Under the pieces are notes generated by a model. It was not told where the DNA came from. It searched no databases and saw nothing but the letters and a program-made list of their open reading frames with translations. 64,000 bases of DNA from Thinopyrum elongatum (Eukaryota > Streptophyta > Magnoliopsida > Poales > Poaceae), in contig CM022299.1 in assembly GCA_011799875.1 (NCBI GenBank), forward strand, positions 350,344,526 through 350,408,525, read 5' to 3'. Each line of letters starts with the position of its first letter. Position 1 is the stretch's first letter. Below are positions 1 to 11,640 of this stretch, piece after piece. The translations under genes were made by a program, and so were the position numbers.

Positions 1-500
1 CATTTTGTATTCGAATACAAATCTATATACATCATTTTTTTATATATACTTTCAAAAGCACAACACCCTTTATACATAAATATGGTTTACAAATGGCATG
101 ATCTCAGATTCATAAGGCTGGATCCATCTTAATTTGGATTTTCAAATATTTGAAACCACTTTATGTTGAAATCCAATGTATGCATTCCTCGCTAACTGTC
201 TCCAATTAATGTGTGTTTCATGCGGGTTTTTTTTACTTCTCAAACACGTATAATGTGTTTGACACACGCAACATATAGTGTAATCCTGTTTAGGCATTAA
301 TTGCATATAAACCATGCATTGTCTCTGATTGAAGAATCTATGGATCACTAATATTGATAAACTATATAACATTACACGTGTCCCCAAATTCAAATGAATA
401 TGCATGTTTGATAGACCAATTTTTGTTATGATATTATCATTGTCGTGATCTCTAGTTTAAATATTTGAATCCCCTTTAATCCAGATATTCGTCTCATATA
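1..500. other. AT-rich intergenic DNA, nothing recognised
   Basis: AT-rich sequence with no coding pattern, no inverted-repeat ends and no recognised repeat family. Short open frames here are unsupported. Confidence 0.5.
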
Positions 501-1700
501 GCTATCACTCATGCTTATATCTCTCTCTAGACCTATACGCCTTCATCGTCTCTCGGGTATCTCTCGTGCTACTTGTATGTCGACAATGATCTTTTATCTT
601 CGTAACACACTGACGGTACTCTCTCCCTCGACCTTCACTCTATCTCTCTCTAAGTATATCTCGCTCCCTGCTATGTGTCTCTAACTATGATTCTCCCTGT
701 GAAATCTCTCTCTCACACAAACACAAACTTTGTCTCCCGGGTTCTCTCTACTATTCCCCTGTGTGCCGCTCGCACACCCCCTCTCACACAGAGATGTCTT
801 GCGATCCTTAGGTATGAGAAGCTACGACTCTCCCTCTTAAATATCTCTTTCTCACACACAAACACAAACTCTGTCTCCCAGGGTCTCATATCCTCCACCA
901 TTCCCTTGTATGTCGCTCACAAACACTCTCTCTCCCTAGGGATAACTCGCGTTCCCTGATATGTCTCTCTAGCTATCACTCTCCTTGTGAAATATCTTTC
1001 TCTCTCGCAAACACAAAACTCCATCTCTCGGGATCTCATTTCTCTCTGATATTTGTTTATACGTGACTCACATGCACCCTCTCTCTATCTCTCTCACACC
1101 CACACACATAACTCAGCCTTCTGATCCACTCGACTCTTATCTCTAACACACACAGTAGCTAGGTGATCTCCCTCTAGCTAGCATCTTTATCTTTCTATTT
1201 ATCTGTTTCTCCATCAACCTTCTTTCTCGCCCTCACTCTTGCTTCCTATCACGCACACTATATATGTTTCTCTCTACATGCAGTCATGCGCCCTCTTTTT
1301 ATCTTTCTCTCTCACACACATAACTCACCCCTCTGAACCACTCGGCGGTCATCTCTAACACACAAACTAGCCGATGTCCCTCTAGCTAGCATCTCTATCT
1401 CTCTATCTATCTGCAGTTTCTCCGTCAACCTTTCTTTCTCGCACGCACTCTTGCTTCCTATCACGCACACTATATCTGTCTCTCTATACATGCATCTATA
1501 GGTCGATCTCTTTTGCACAATCGTTGTGTCTCGCTCTCTCTGCTCGCCATAGATGCATGCTGCAGCCCACACCACTATCTCTTAAAGACAAAACACACAT
1601 GCTCAATTATCGGGCCTTCTTCCCTCCACTCTCACATGCATGCATATTGTCATACCGATCCGTCTCTCCCATGCCGTTGATCTTATGACCTATGTCTTCT
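501..1700. repeat. CT/CA-rich degenerate tandem repeats
   Basis: The stretch is dominated by CTCTCT and CACACA words but also has longer periodicity. A block with GAAATATCTCTC followed by CAAACACAAACT and TGTCTCCC recurs near 701, 838 and 988, a spacing of about 137-150 bp. A second pair of blocks starting CATAACTCA near 1107 and 1319 is offset by 212 bp and shares CCCTCTAGCTAGCATCT and CTTGCTTCCTATCACGCAC. These are diverged minisatellite-like duplications; I see no credible gene. Short ORFs on both strands are by-products of the low complexity. Confidence 0.7.
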
Positions 1701-2208
1701 TTCTTTTATTTCGATCATGCGCGCACGCACACACACACATCCCATGTATATATGTATACCTCTCACACATGCATGTTCAAGGTCTCCTATGTCTCCATAC
1801 GTAGTTAATTACCCTAAGCCCTCACCCCATATCGAATCGTTCTCTTCTTGTGTGCACATGACTTCCGCCTGGATGGGTCTCTTCTCTAAAACACACACTC
1901 ACACTTAACAATCTCCTTCTAGCTACCCCCTCTCTCACTCCTTCCCTATATCCCTGAAACCAATAAGACTATCCCTTTGTTTAATTCCCACCTACATGCA
2001 CCATCGATATATAGTAGTCTTCCTCGGTGTCTCTCGAACAAACACGTTATCTCGATGTCGACTCCTCTCATGCGCACACGCCTTCTCTTCCCTCTTTACG
2101 TGCCTCTCCTCTCTCGCACCCCCCTCGTTGGTGGCCTGTGCCATACACATCACCCCTCTATGATGAAGCCACACACACTTAAATTACTTTCCCCACCGAA
2201 GACTCCAC

Positions 2209-2210
<2 letters not shown>
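1701..2210. other. pyrimidine-rich DNA, no gene seen
   Basis: Continuation of the CT/CA-rich low-complexity sequence leading into the microsatellite. An open frame that continues through the CA tract is His/Thr repeats and is not taken as a gene. Confidence 0.5.
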
Positions 2211-2273
<63 letters not shown>

Positions 2274-2313
2274 GCGCACACACACGCACACACGCGCGCA
2301 CACACACACACAC
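2211..2313. repeat. (CA)n/(CG)n alternating purine-pyrimidine microsatellite
   Basis: 103 bp of uninterrupted pyrimidine-purine alternation: a CA tract, then a CG tract from about 2259 to 2277, then mixed CA and CG steps. Alternating CG/CA tracts are classic Z-DNA-prone sequence (established knowledge). Formation in vivo is inference. Confidence 0.95.
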
Positions 2314-2836
2314 TAAGACTCCATTTCACACACACATGCTCTAGGTGGAGCATTTGTTCCTACCACCCTTCGTCCAACCTTACCCGTATGATAAACAATC
2401 ACCTTAATTTACTTATATAACATGGACAAATTCCACTTTATTTTAGTAGTTAGCAAACTTCTCATAATTATATAACACAAATCACGAGCAGGAAGAGACA
2501 TTTTTTTACACAACCACGTTAACATGGCCATGTAAATCACAAGCTAAAGTGTCATACCATTATACTTATATCCCGATGCAAAAGGTGGAGTACATGTACG
2601 AAGAGTAGAGTCGCACACACGCACTCTATCTCTCAGAATCTCACACACATACCAGTTACGTGACACCCCCTAAGCAGACCCGTATGTTACAATTTGTGCA
2701 CCCGCGGGTACACGTGATGGTGCGCATTTATTTAAGCCGGACAGCGAATCCAAACAGTAGCTGCATTCATTCCCCTCCTGCCGCCTCTTCTCCGTCGCCG
2801 TCGACCGATAGCCATGGCCTGACCGAAGGTAACACC

Positions 2837-3080
2837 ATGCTCCAGCCGGAGCGGCGCTTTGAGCTAGTTCCAGAGATCTAGAGGTGGCGCGAAGCCCGGA
2901 TCACAGCCGCCCTACCTCCGGAGTCTGGACTAGCTAGAGCTGGACGAGGAGGCGTTGGAGGCGGAGCAGCACGCGGAGCCGAAGGAGGACAACAACGACG
3001 CGGAGCCGGAACAGGAGGATGATGACGTGGGCGAAGCGGAGCCGGAGGAGGACAATGATTTCCATTATACTCAAACTTAA
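2837..3080 (+). pseudogene. decayed acidic ORF of unknown gene family
   Basis: From an ATG at 2837 the frame reads MLQPERRFELVPEI and stops at TAG 2879. Coding-like sequence continues past the stop (RWREARITAALPPESGLA). After a frame change near 2930 it becomes a Glu/Asp-rich tail (LDEEALEAEQHAEP onward) ending at TAA 3078-3080. The acidic tail and conserved frame suggest a degenerate gene fragment with one nonsense and one frameshift. Family unknown. Confidence 0.4.
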
Positions 3081-3590
3081 AGGGCTTTGAGTTTCACGCC
3101 ACATTTATTTCATAGAGATAAGAGAAAGGAAATTTTAGTGGTCATGCATGCATCTTTTTGTGCTAGCACTCCTATATAAGGGTTGACCGGTCGCTTCCCA
3201 CGGACGTGCGCGGGCGGTGGAAGAGGAAGAAGAAGGGAAGCAAGCTGTGGAGTACGCCAGTTGTAGCACGAGCTCCAAGGAACGTTCATGCCAAACAATG
3301 CATAGTAGTACAGTATAGTCCAGCGGAGTATGAATTGGCCTTTAGGTTCGTGTGGATGACATGGCTGCAACATGCAGGCTGTAGTTCGACAGCCTTCCAC
3401 TCCGCTTCGCACGGTTTGGTCACGCGAGATTTGCATGAACACATGTCACGCACATACTTGTTGAAGGCGTGCTCGAAAAAGGGCGACTAGGTCCGCTAGT
3501 CCGTGTTGGTCCATGCGCCCGGAAAACAACTAATCCCAGTCGCTGTAAATGTCGTGCGTGCTTCAATTCCGGGCTAGTGGATGGACGCGA
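3081..3590. other. left flank of the gypsy insertion
   Basis: Single-copy-looking DNA with only short overlapping open frames. It ends with CGCGA at 3586-3590, the left copy of the 5-bp target duplication of the gypsy element. It resumes at 16906 on the far side. Confidence 0.5.
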
Positions 3591-3805
3591 TGTCGGTGTA
3601 CTAAGTATTGGGCCACTAGTACCCCGTACTTGTGCACGGGCAGTTGTAGCCATCCTCGCGGCAAGGCTTGCCGGGAACAGCTCGAGGTCGATTCAAGCCA
3701 TCAAGGAAATCATCAAGTCAGAGATCTGAGGATCAGCAGATAAGCAAAGCTGGAATCCGAAGGCCAGCCTTCCCGGCAAGATCCTTGCCGGGATGGCCTG
3801 TAGAG

Positions 3806-3856
3806 CCCGGCAAGGCTTGGCGCCCGGCAAGGCTTGGTGCCCGGCAAGTTTCGGCG
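3806..3856 (+). repeat. 17-bp tandem repeats in 5' LTR (3 units)
   Basis: Units of CCCGGCAAGGCTTGGCG start at 3806, 3823 and 3840, the last diverged (CCCGGCAAGTTTCGGCG), followed by a degenerate partial unit. The 3' LTR has six such units at 16226-16327. Located upstream of the LTR TATA box. Confidence 0.92.
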
Positions 3857-4142
3857 CCCGGCGAGATTCTGCCACTGTACCACTACTCCAGCACAACGAT
3901 AAAACCTGACATTCTGGGTCCTTCTCTGGATGCGTGGCAACGCGCCAGTGGAGGAGAGCTTAAGCGGTGCTGATGGGATGGCCCCTTTTTCCATCCCCAA
4001 GAAAGTGAGGACACCTAAACGGACACCTCACGGTGCATTAAATGCGCTTGTCCTAATCCGTCAGGGGTTAGGTATGATACCCTGTAGCTACTTTACACCT
4101 CAATGTATGTACATTTTGCCATTGTGGAGACCCCTTTGAGCA

Positions 4143-4150
4143 TATAAAAG
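4143..4150 (+). promoter_or_regulatory. LTR TATA box
   Basis: TATAAAAG, 552 bp into the LTR and followed by GGAGGCCCAAGG. The same box is at 16614-16621 in the 3' LTR. Expected to drive the genomic RNA. Confidence 0.8.
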
Positions 4151-4433
4151 GAGGCCCAAGGCAACTGCTACAGAGGAGGAGAACTTCTGGCCCATTCTGC
4201 ATGCGTAGCTGCTCTTTGAACGTACTGTTCATTGCGAGCGCTCCTGAAGGCTGGGCTCAAGAACATCAATAAGAACACAAAGCAGGAGTAGGGTTTTACG
4301 CTGATCAGCAGCCCGAACCTGGGTAAAAACTTCCCGCGTCGATCATTGGTTCTGCTCTTTGCGTATACCTCTCCCCCCGCCGAATCGTAAAGGGGTCTCT
4401 CGGGATCCCATAGGTGTCGTACCCCGACATCTT

Positions 4434-4451
4434 TGGCGCGCTAGGTAGGGG
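4434..4451 (+). other. primer binding site of the gypsy element
   Basis: TGGCGCGCTAGGTAGGGG begins 5 bp after the LTR end. Its TGG start pairs with a tRNA CCA end; which tRNA was not determined. A near-identical site (TGGCGCACCAGGTAGGGG, minus strand) follows the LTR at 50954-51865. Confidence 0.75.
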
Positions 4452-4516
4452 GATTGAAGGTTGCGTGAACCTGATCTAGTGATCGGCGCCTTAGTTTCTT
4501 CATCATCTTCATCATC

Positions 4517-7200
4517 ATGCCACCCAAGAAGAAGAGCGCTACGACGGCGCAACCGTCCACGTCCGTTTTGCCTACACCTTCGCGTACGGGCGACGGCGTG
4601 GGTGCAGAAGGAAGAGGATTTGAACCCCCACGGCGTTCTGGGGATCCGAGCCAGGCGAGCGGCATCGTTCGTAATGGCAGTGGTAACCTGCACACCGCTG
4701 GATCTAGAGATGGCGCTGTGTTGCCTACGGGTGGCACAACGAACTCGAGAGATCGGAGGGCGCCTGCTGGAGCTCCCGCGCCGGTGCAAGCATCACGACC
4801 TACCCAGGTCGTGCATGATGAGCGACGTCATGGCGCTGGTGGTTCAGGGCGTCCCCATGAAAAGGTCTCTGCGCATAGATCCCAAGATGCGCGGGACCAG
4901 CATGCACACCGAGCTGCCAGTGGAGGTGGCGCATGGTCGCGTGACTGTGGTGGTGCCCCTTCTAACATGGTTAGGAGTCAGAGCACCTCACGTACCTCTC
5001 ACCTGTCGCCGCCGCCTACGCCAGCAGAAGCCTTGGCACGTGCGCAGCTGCTCCTCGATTTTCCTCCTACTCCGAAGAAGATGGAGGAGTGGCGAGCTAC
5101 TATCCAGAGCCTTATCGGCTTTGCCAACAAAGATGGGCCGCAAGAGGCAGGGCCCTCGCAGCGGAGGCCCATCGATCCGGCGCGAGCTGATGTAGAGAAA
5201 ACCGGAGGTGGTGCAACCACTGTGCACTCCCCTCCGTGGCACCAGCGGCGGCCGACAACCCAGCAAGTCGACCGCCATGAAGAAGTTTCCACGGCGTCGT
5301 CCGATCCACGGATGCGCCGCGATCAGCGTCAAGTTCTCCAGGAACGAGGCAAGGAGGACGCTCGAACTACCATCGAGCGGCGACGGGAAGCGCGCTATCA
5401 GTCTGATAAGCGCGCGGGGCCGGCTGTCGATGAGCCTGCGCCAGGGGACGTAGGAGACTTGCCTTATGCGGTAGGGACTCCAGCGTTTACCCGTGAGCTG
5501 CGGCAAGTCCGGTGGCCCAATTCCCGAACCTTCAAGCCGGAGGTCCCGGAGAAATATGATGGTAAGACCCATCCCTCGGAGTTCCTGAGCATCTACACCA
5601 TTGCGGTGCAGGCTGCCGGGGGCCAAGATGACAAGATACTTGCCAACTACTTCCCGTTGGTGCTCAAACCCAACGTCAGGTCGTGGTTGATGCATCTGCC
5701 GGAGAATTCTATTTCTTCCTGGTCAGATCTGTGCCATCAGTTTGTTGGCGCCTTTGTTGGAGGCCACCAAGCTCTTGGCCAAGAGAGTGATTTGCACATC
5801 ATCCCTCAGAAGGAGGGCGAGTCCCTGCGCAAGTTTATCTAGAGATTCAGCCGGGTGCAGTATAATATTCCTGACGTTCACCCTGCCGCTGTCGTTAGCG
5901 CGTTCCACCAGAACGTGCATAACCGCAAAATGCGGGAAGAGCTGGCAATGAACAAAGTTAGGAGTATTGCCGAGCTTTACGCTTTGGCCGACAAATGTGC
6001 TCGAGCTGAAGAGGGGAGGAAACTCCCTGGTGAGGCTGTTGGCGCGGGGGGCGAATCAGAAGATGAAGACGCCGCGGCCCCGTCAAGGAAAGGCCGGCGG
6101 CGAAACAGGAAGCGCGGAGGCAAGGCCGTGCTTGCTGTCGAGGAATCTGACAACCCCGGCGCCGCCAAGAAGGCCAAGGTTGGTGACCCCGGCAAGGATC
6201 TTGCCGGGTGCCCTTCCTGTTAGGCCTTGGCGGCTGCCGACAAGTCGAAGAACTCCGGCAAGAAGTATTGCAAGATCCATCGCACCAAGGGCCACGATCT
6301 CCAGAACTGCCGGCAAGTTGAGCAGCTTGCCGAGAAGCAGAGGGCCGAATATGAGAGGCGGGATAAGGAGAAGGCCCAAGATGGTGCTGATGTGTCCGGC
6401 AAGAAGCGCGGTGGCCGAGGGGGGTGCCGCGGCAAGGCCAAGCAGCAAAAGGATCGGCCCGCTCAGGGCCGAGACAAAGAAGAAGATGATGATGAGGAGG
6501 ATGATCAATCCAGTGAGCAAGAATTCGAGAAGGCTACGGAGGCCATGTGTATCGATGGGGGTGCCTCGCTGCATTCTTCCCACCGCCAACTCAAACAGTG
6601 GGTACGAGAGGTCAATGCGGCAGAGCCATCCCCAGATGCATGTAGGCCCCTGAAGTGGTCCAGCACGCCTATCATTTTCGACGCCGAGGATCACCCTGAT
6701 CGCACAACTGCGGTCGGGTGCTTGCCATTGTTGGTCTCGCCAACGATTCGCAACCTCAAGGTGACGAAAATGTTAGTTGACGGTGGGGCCGGCCTAAACT
6801 TAATCTCACCGGATGTGCTCAGAAAGCTCCAGATTCCCGACGAGGACCTCGAAGAAACGGGTACATTTCAAGGGGTCAATCCGGGAAGAACCCAGCCTAA
6901 GGGCAAGATTACGCTGCCGGTAACATTTGGCAGCAAGCTCAACTTCAGGACCGAGAAGGTGGTGTTTGATGTCGCCAAGATCCCCATGTCATACAATGGG
7001 ATCCTTGGTCGACCAGCGCTGGCCAAGTTTATGGCGGCATCACACTACGCGTACAACGTTCTGAAGATGCCCGGGCCGTTGGGCGTCATCACTATCCATT
7101 CCGATAAGAAGGATGCGCTCATCTGTGCCGACCAACTTTACCGGGAAGCAGTTGCAGCACCTGCCATCAAGGCACCTGCTCCTGCCGCTGGAACTCCCGG
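4517..7200 (+). pseudogene. gag: gag and protease region of the gypsy element, broken
   Basis: One frame from ATG 4517. A charged N-terminal region leads to the gag core (FKPEVPEKYDGKTHPSEFLS onward, about 5530-5990). A basic stretch follows, then a CX2HX4HX4C knuckle (YCKIHRTKGHDLQNC, near 6265-6310). The aspartic protease is recognised by LVDGGAGLNLIS near 6775-6810, with the catalytic D followed by GG. In-frame TAG stops at 5840-5842 and 6221-6223 interrupt it. The reading passes into the pol frame through a length change in the five-G run at 7199-7203. Gag packages RNA and the protease would cleave the polyprotein. Not functional as read. Confidence 0.85.
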
Positions 7201-10200
7201 GGGAAGAAGAAGACCGGCAAGAACCTTGGCGCGAACTCCGGCAAGCGCACCTCCTCGGAGTGCTGCGCTTCCGTCGAGGACATACCAGAGAGTTCCACCG
7301 GCAAGAACAAGAAGTCCAAGGCTGATCCGCCAGAGACCAAGAAGGTGCCTGTCAGAGAGGACGGAACGGGGGGAACTTTCACCATAAGTTCCACCCTAGA
7401 TGACAAATAGGAAAGCGCGCTCATTGCTTTCCTGCGGGCGAATGTCGATGTGTTTGCATGGCAACCGTCTGACATCCCCGGTGTTCCCAGGAAGGTAATT
7501 GAGCACCACCTTGCTGTCTGTCCTCATGCGCGGCCCATCAAGCAAAGGGTCAGGAAGCAAGCCTTGGAGCGGCAAGAATTCATTGCCGAAGAAATCAAAA
7601 AGCTGGAGGCGGCAGGACTGGTCAAAGGAGTGCTTCATCCAACCTGGTTGGCCAATCCGGTTGTAGTGCGGGAAGCGAATGGGAAATGGAGGCTTTGTAT
7701 CGATTATACAGATATCAATAAAGCTTGTCCAAAAGATCCCTTTCCCTTGCCGCGCATCGACCAGATTGTGGATGCCACCGCTGGTTGTGATCTCCTGTCC
7801 TTCCTTGATGCCTATTCAGGGTATCATCAGATTTTTATGGCAAAAGAAGATGAAGAGAAGACCGCATTTATCACCCCATGTGGTACGTATTGTTTTATAC
7901 GAATGCCTTTCGGGTTGAAAAGTGCTGGTTCAACATTTGCTAGAGCAATCCAGATTGGTTTTGAGCCTCAACTCCATAGAAATATGGAGGCGTATATGGA
8001 TGATATAGTGGTCAAAACCAAAGACAAAGCAACGCTCATTCAAGATTTAGAAGAAACATTTGCAAACTTGCGCAAGATCAACTTGAAGCTCAATCCTGAG
8101 AAGTGCGTGTTCGGTGTTCCTTCCGGCAAGCTCCTCGAATTTTTTGTATCTTGCCGGGGAATCGAAGCGAACCCCGACAAGATCAAAGCTATTGAGCAAA
8201 TTGAAGCGCCGAGGCGCGTCAAGGATGTGCGTCGTCTTGCCGGCTGTGTTGCTGCTCTAAGCAGGTTTATTTCCAAATCTACTGAGCGCGCCCTGCCCTT
8301 CTTCAAAATTTTGAAGAAGGCAGGTCCGATGAAATGGACTCCGAAGGCGGAGGCTGCGCTGCAAGATTTGAAGAAATACCTTTCCTCTCTGCCGACGCTA
8401 GTTGCGCCTAAACCACAAGAGCCGTTGCTGCTGTATCTGGCAACAACAAATCAAGTGGTTAGTGCTGCACTAGTGCCGCAGAGAGAAGCTGACGAGGAGG
8501 CAACACCAGCGGCAGGACCGCCAGATGACGCAGCAGGATCTTCCCCGGCAAGGGTTGATCCCGGCAAGACAGGATCTGCGCAAACAGAAGAACCCGTGCA
8601 GAAGAAGAAGGTGGTGCAGCGCCCAGTTTATTTTGTTAGCTCTCTTTTACAAGGAGCTAGGTCAAGATATTCTGGTGTGCAGAAATTGCTTTTCGGCCTT
8701 CTTATGGCCTCGAGAAAGTTGCACCATTACTTTCAGGCACATGAAATCACCATCGTCACTCGCTTTCCGTTGCAACGGATTTTGCAAAATCCAGAAGCAA
8801 CCGGCAGGATCGTGGAGTGGGCGTTGGAGTTTTCCAGTTTTGGCCTCAAGTTTAAAAGCACTTCGACGATCCAGAGTAGGGCATTGGCGGAGTTCATTGC
8901 AGAATGGACCCCAACGCCAGACGAAGAGGTTCAAGAAACGACTCTTCCCGGCAAGGAAATCGATCAGCAATGGGTTATGTACTTTGACGGGGCTTTCTCG
9001 CTGCAAGGCGCCGGTGCTGGCGTGCTGCTTGTCGCACCCACCGGAGAGCACCTCAAGTATGTAGTCCAAATGCACTTTCCCCGGGAGAGTTCAACCAACA
9101 ACACTGCATAATACGAGGGTTTGCTTGCCGGTCTCAGGATCGCGGCGGACCTTGGTATCAAAAAGCTCGTCATCAAAGGCGATTCACAACTTGTCGTCAG
9201 GCAAGTTAACAAGAGCTATCAAAGTCCATTGATGCAAGCCTATGTGGATGAAGTGAGGAAAATGGAAGAGCGCTTTGACGGTCTGCAAATGGAGCACGTT
9301 CCTCGTGCTGAGAACAGTGTTGCTGACGACCTGTCAAAGCGTGCCACCCTCAAGTTGCCTGTGGAACCAGGAACTTTTGTGCTCCAATTGACTCAACCAT
9401 CCGTGGCGCCATCGATGCGGCAAGAAAAGAGAAGAAAGTTGAACTCTGGCCAGTACTTCCCGGCAGAGCTCCCCGGAGCCGCCGGCAAGGAAGTTGCCGG
9501 GATCGACATGCCTGCCGGGGAACAACAGGCTCCGGCAGGGCCTCAGGCCCTTGCTATCGAGACGAACGTTCCCCCGGCAGAGGAGATGCCTTTAGTCCTA
9601 GCTGTGGAGCCTCAGGCTCCAGCATGGGCGCAGCACATTGTCCATTTCCTTCAGACAGGTGAACTCCCTGAGGAACAGGAAGAAGCAGAGAGAGTAGCCC
9701 GTCGGTCTGTTATGTACAAGTTCGTTGATGACGTCCTGTACATAAAAAGACCAAACGGTGTGAAATTGAAGTGCATTCCTCGGGAGAATGGACTAGAGCT
9801 TTTGGCGGAGATACATGGGGGCATATGCGGCTCTCACATAGGGTCAAGAGCGCTTGCCGGGAAAGCATTCCGGCAAGGTTTCTTTTGGCCCACCGCTCTC
9901 CAGGATGCGACTGCACTAGTAACCAAGTGTGAAGCATGCCAGTTTCATTCGAAGAAATTACATCAACCAGCTCAAGCTCTTCAGACAACCCCTCTCTCCT
10001 GGCCATTTTCGGTCTGGGGGCTCGACATACTGGGCCCTTTCCCCTGTGCTACCGGGGGCTTTGAGTACTTGTACATTGCTATCGACAAGTTCACAAAGTG
10101 GCCGAAGGTGGAAGCAGTGAGGAAGGTGACAGCACAATTGGCCGTCAAGTTCTTCAAGGGAATCGTTTGCCGTTTCGGTGTGCCCAACAGGATCATCACC

Positions 10201-10932
10201 GACAACGGCACGCAGTTCACAAGTCGCACCTTCATGCAGTACGTCCGAGACCTTGGTGGCAAGATTTGTTTTGCCTCTGTTGCTCACCCGAAAAGCAACG
10301 GCCAAGCGGAGAGGGCCAATGCTGAAGTGCTACGCGGTCTCAGGACCAGAACCTTTGACAGGCTGAAAAAGTGCGGAAGACGCTGGATTGATGAGTTGCC
10401 GGCGGTTCTTTGGTCAATCAGAACGACCCCAAATCGAGCCACCGGCCAGACGCCCTTCGCTCTGGTCTACGGAGCAGAAGCAGTTCTCCCCACGGAACTC
10501 ATATATGGATCTCCTCGAGTGCTCGCTTATGATGAGCTTGAGCAAGAGCAACTGCGGCAAGATGACGCTGTGCTCCTTGAGGAGAATCGTCTTCAGGCTG
10601 CTGTGCGAGCTGCACGCTACTAGCAAGCTTTGCGCCGCTATCATCGCCGCAAAGTTCATGCCCGAAGCCTTGAGGAAGGCGACCTTGTTCTTCGGCGGAT
10701 TCAGTCCGCCAAGAATTCAAACAAGTTGACGCCAAAGTGGGAAGGCCCTTATCGGGTAGTACGAGTCACCAGGCCCGGCGCTGTGCGCCTGGAGACCGAA
10801 GATGGCGTTCCAGTGAGCAATTCCTGGAATATCGAGCATCTTCGCAAATTCTACCCCCGGCAACCACCCTTTTGTACAAGTCTTGCCGGCAAGGCATGTG
10901 ATCCTTTGTACAAAGCCAGGCGCAGACCCTGA
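7201..10932 (+). pseudogene. pol: pol of the gypsy element: RT, RNase H, second RNase H, integrase
   Basis: The frame shifts relative to gag. RT spans about 7480-8100 with LSFLDAYSGYHQI and the catalytic YMDD at 7993-8004. The first RNase H (PVYFVSSLLQGAR onward, about 8620-8900) is degenerate in type. A second RNase H follows at about 8970-9345 (YFDGAF, TA-stop-YEGLLAGL, KGDSQLV, NSVADDLSK). Integrase has an HHCC finger (HGGICGSH and CEACQ, about 9810-9940) and D-D-E signals in GLDILG, TDNGTQF and NGQAERAN (about 10015-10320). A C-terminal region ends at TGA 10930-10932. Stops: TAG 7408-7410, TAA 9109-9111, TAG 10621-10623. Domain order is standard gypsy; the enzyme cannot be made intact. 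Confidence 0.9.
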
Positions 10933-11640
10933 GAACAGATGAATGAATTTAAGTGTTGTACATTCCCTTATTGATTCCCATGTTCATATTTATATATATG
11001 CATGTTTGTCTAAGATGTTGTATGACACCTACTCCCGGTAAGTTCTAACGAACCGCCAAGGTTTCATGTCTTTATTTTCTCTTCTTTCTTTTTCTCAAAA
11101 GGCAGAAGGATTCCTCGCGTGCACATTTGCCGGGGGGGGGGAAGGGAGATATGAATACCAGTTGGCGACGTTCGGAATCGACGCTTGCCGGAGGAAGGAC
11201 AGTGATAGAAAGCTAAGTCCTAAAAACTCAGAGCAAGTTTTTCTTTTATTACAAGGTTATTTCCTTGGACGATTCCGACTCTTGTATGGAAAATCTGCAC
11301 GCGAAGGAACCCTTGTTGTAATCGGTCCCGCCATTATTTTGTTTCGAGCCCACTCAGCGATTTAAGTGGCTGCACTGAGAACACCAAGGAGTCTTGCCGG
11401 CCGCTGCGCCTCCAGCAGGCTGCTGAAGTCCCGCACCCAGCGCTCGCGGCAGGTTGCGCGCCGGCAAGTTTTTCAGTAAGCGTAGGGTGAACTCCATACA
11501 TAAGGGAATCAGACAAGGAAAATAGCAAGCATAAACCTAAACATAGGCAAATTATATTACATCCATGAGTTGCTGCAATTCTAACTTGAGACTTAATTGT
11601 CTTTTACATGGAATGACGACGGCAAGAAAAAGGGGGGCAC
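10933..11640 (+). other. spacer between pol and the antisense gene
   Basis: Non-coding region after pol, with a T/C-rich stretch and several CTTGCCGG words. No gene seen. The convergent pol and antisense gene would terminate here. Confidence 0.55.

Larger units (their letters stand above)
3591..4429 (+). repeat. 5' LTR of the gypsy element
   Basis: 839 bp, TGTCGG to CCGACA, matching 16011-16900 except for 12 substitutions and three missing 17-bp repeat units. A TATA box is at 4143-4150. Transcription would start about 30 bp downstream. Confidence 0.95.

Noticed and set aside
1977..2420. 147-residue plus-strand ORF
   Set aside because: Most of it is translation of the CA/CG microsatellite (His-Thr and Arg-Ala repeats); no independent coding signal.
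4988..5695. 235-residue minus-strand ORF
   Set aside because: Lies entirely opposite gag, whose core motifs are clear; a GC-rich shadow frame.
6083..6694. Hydrophobic minus-strand ORF resembling a membrane protein
   Set aside because: Antisense of charged gag sequence (Lys/Glu codons read as Leu/Phe); shadow of the gag frame.
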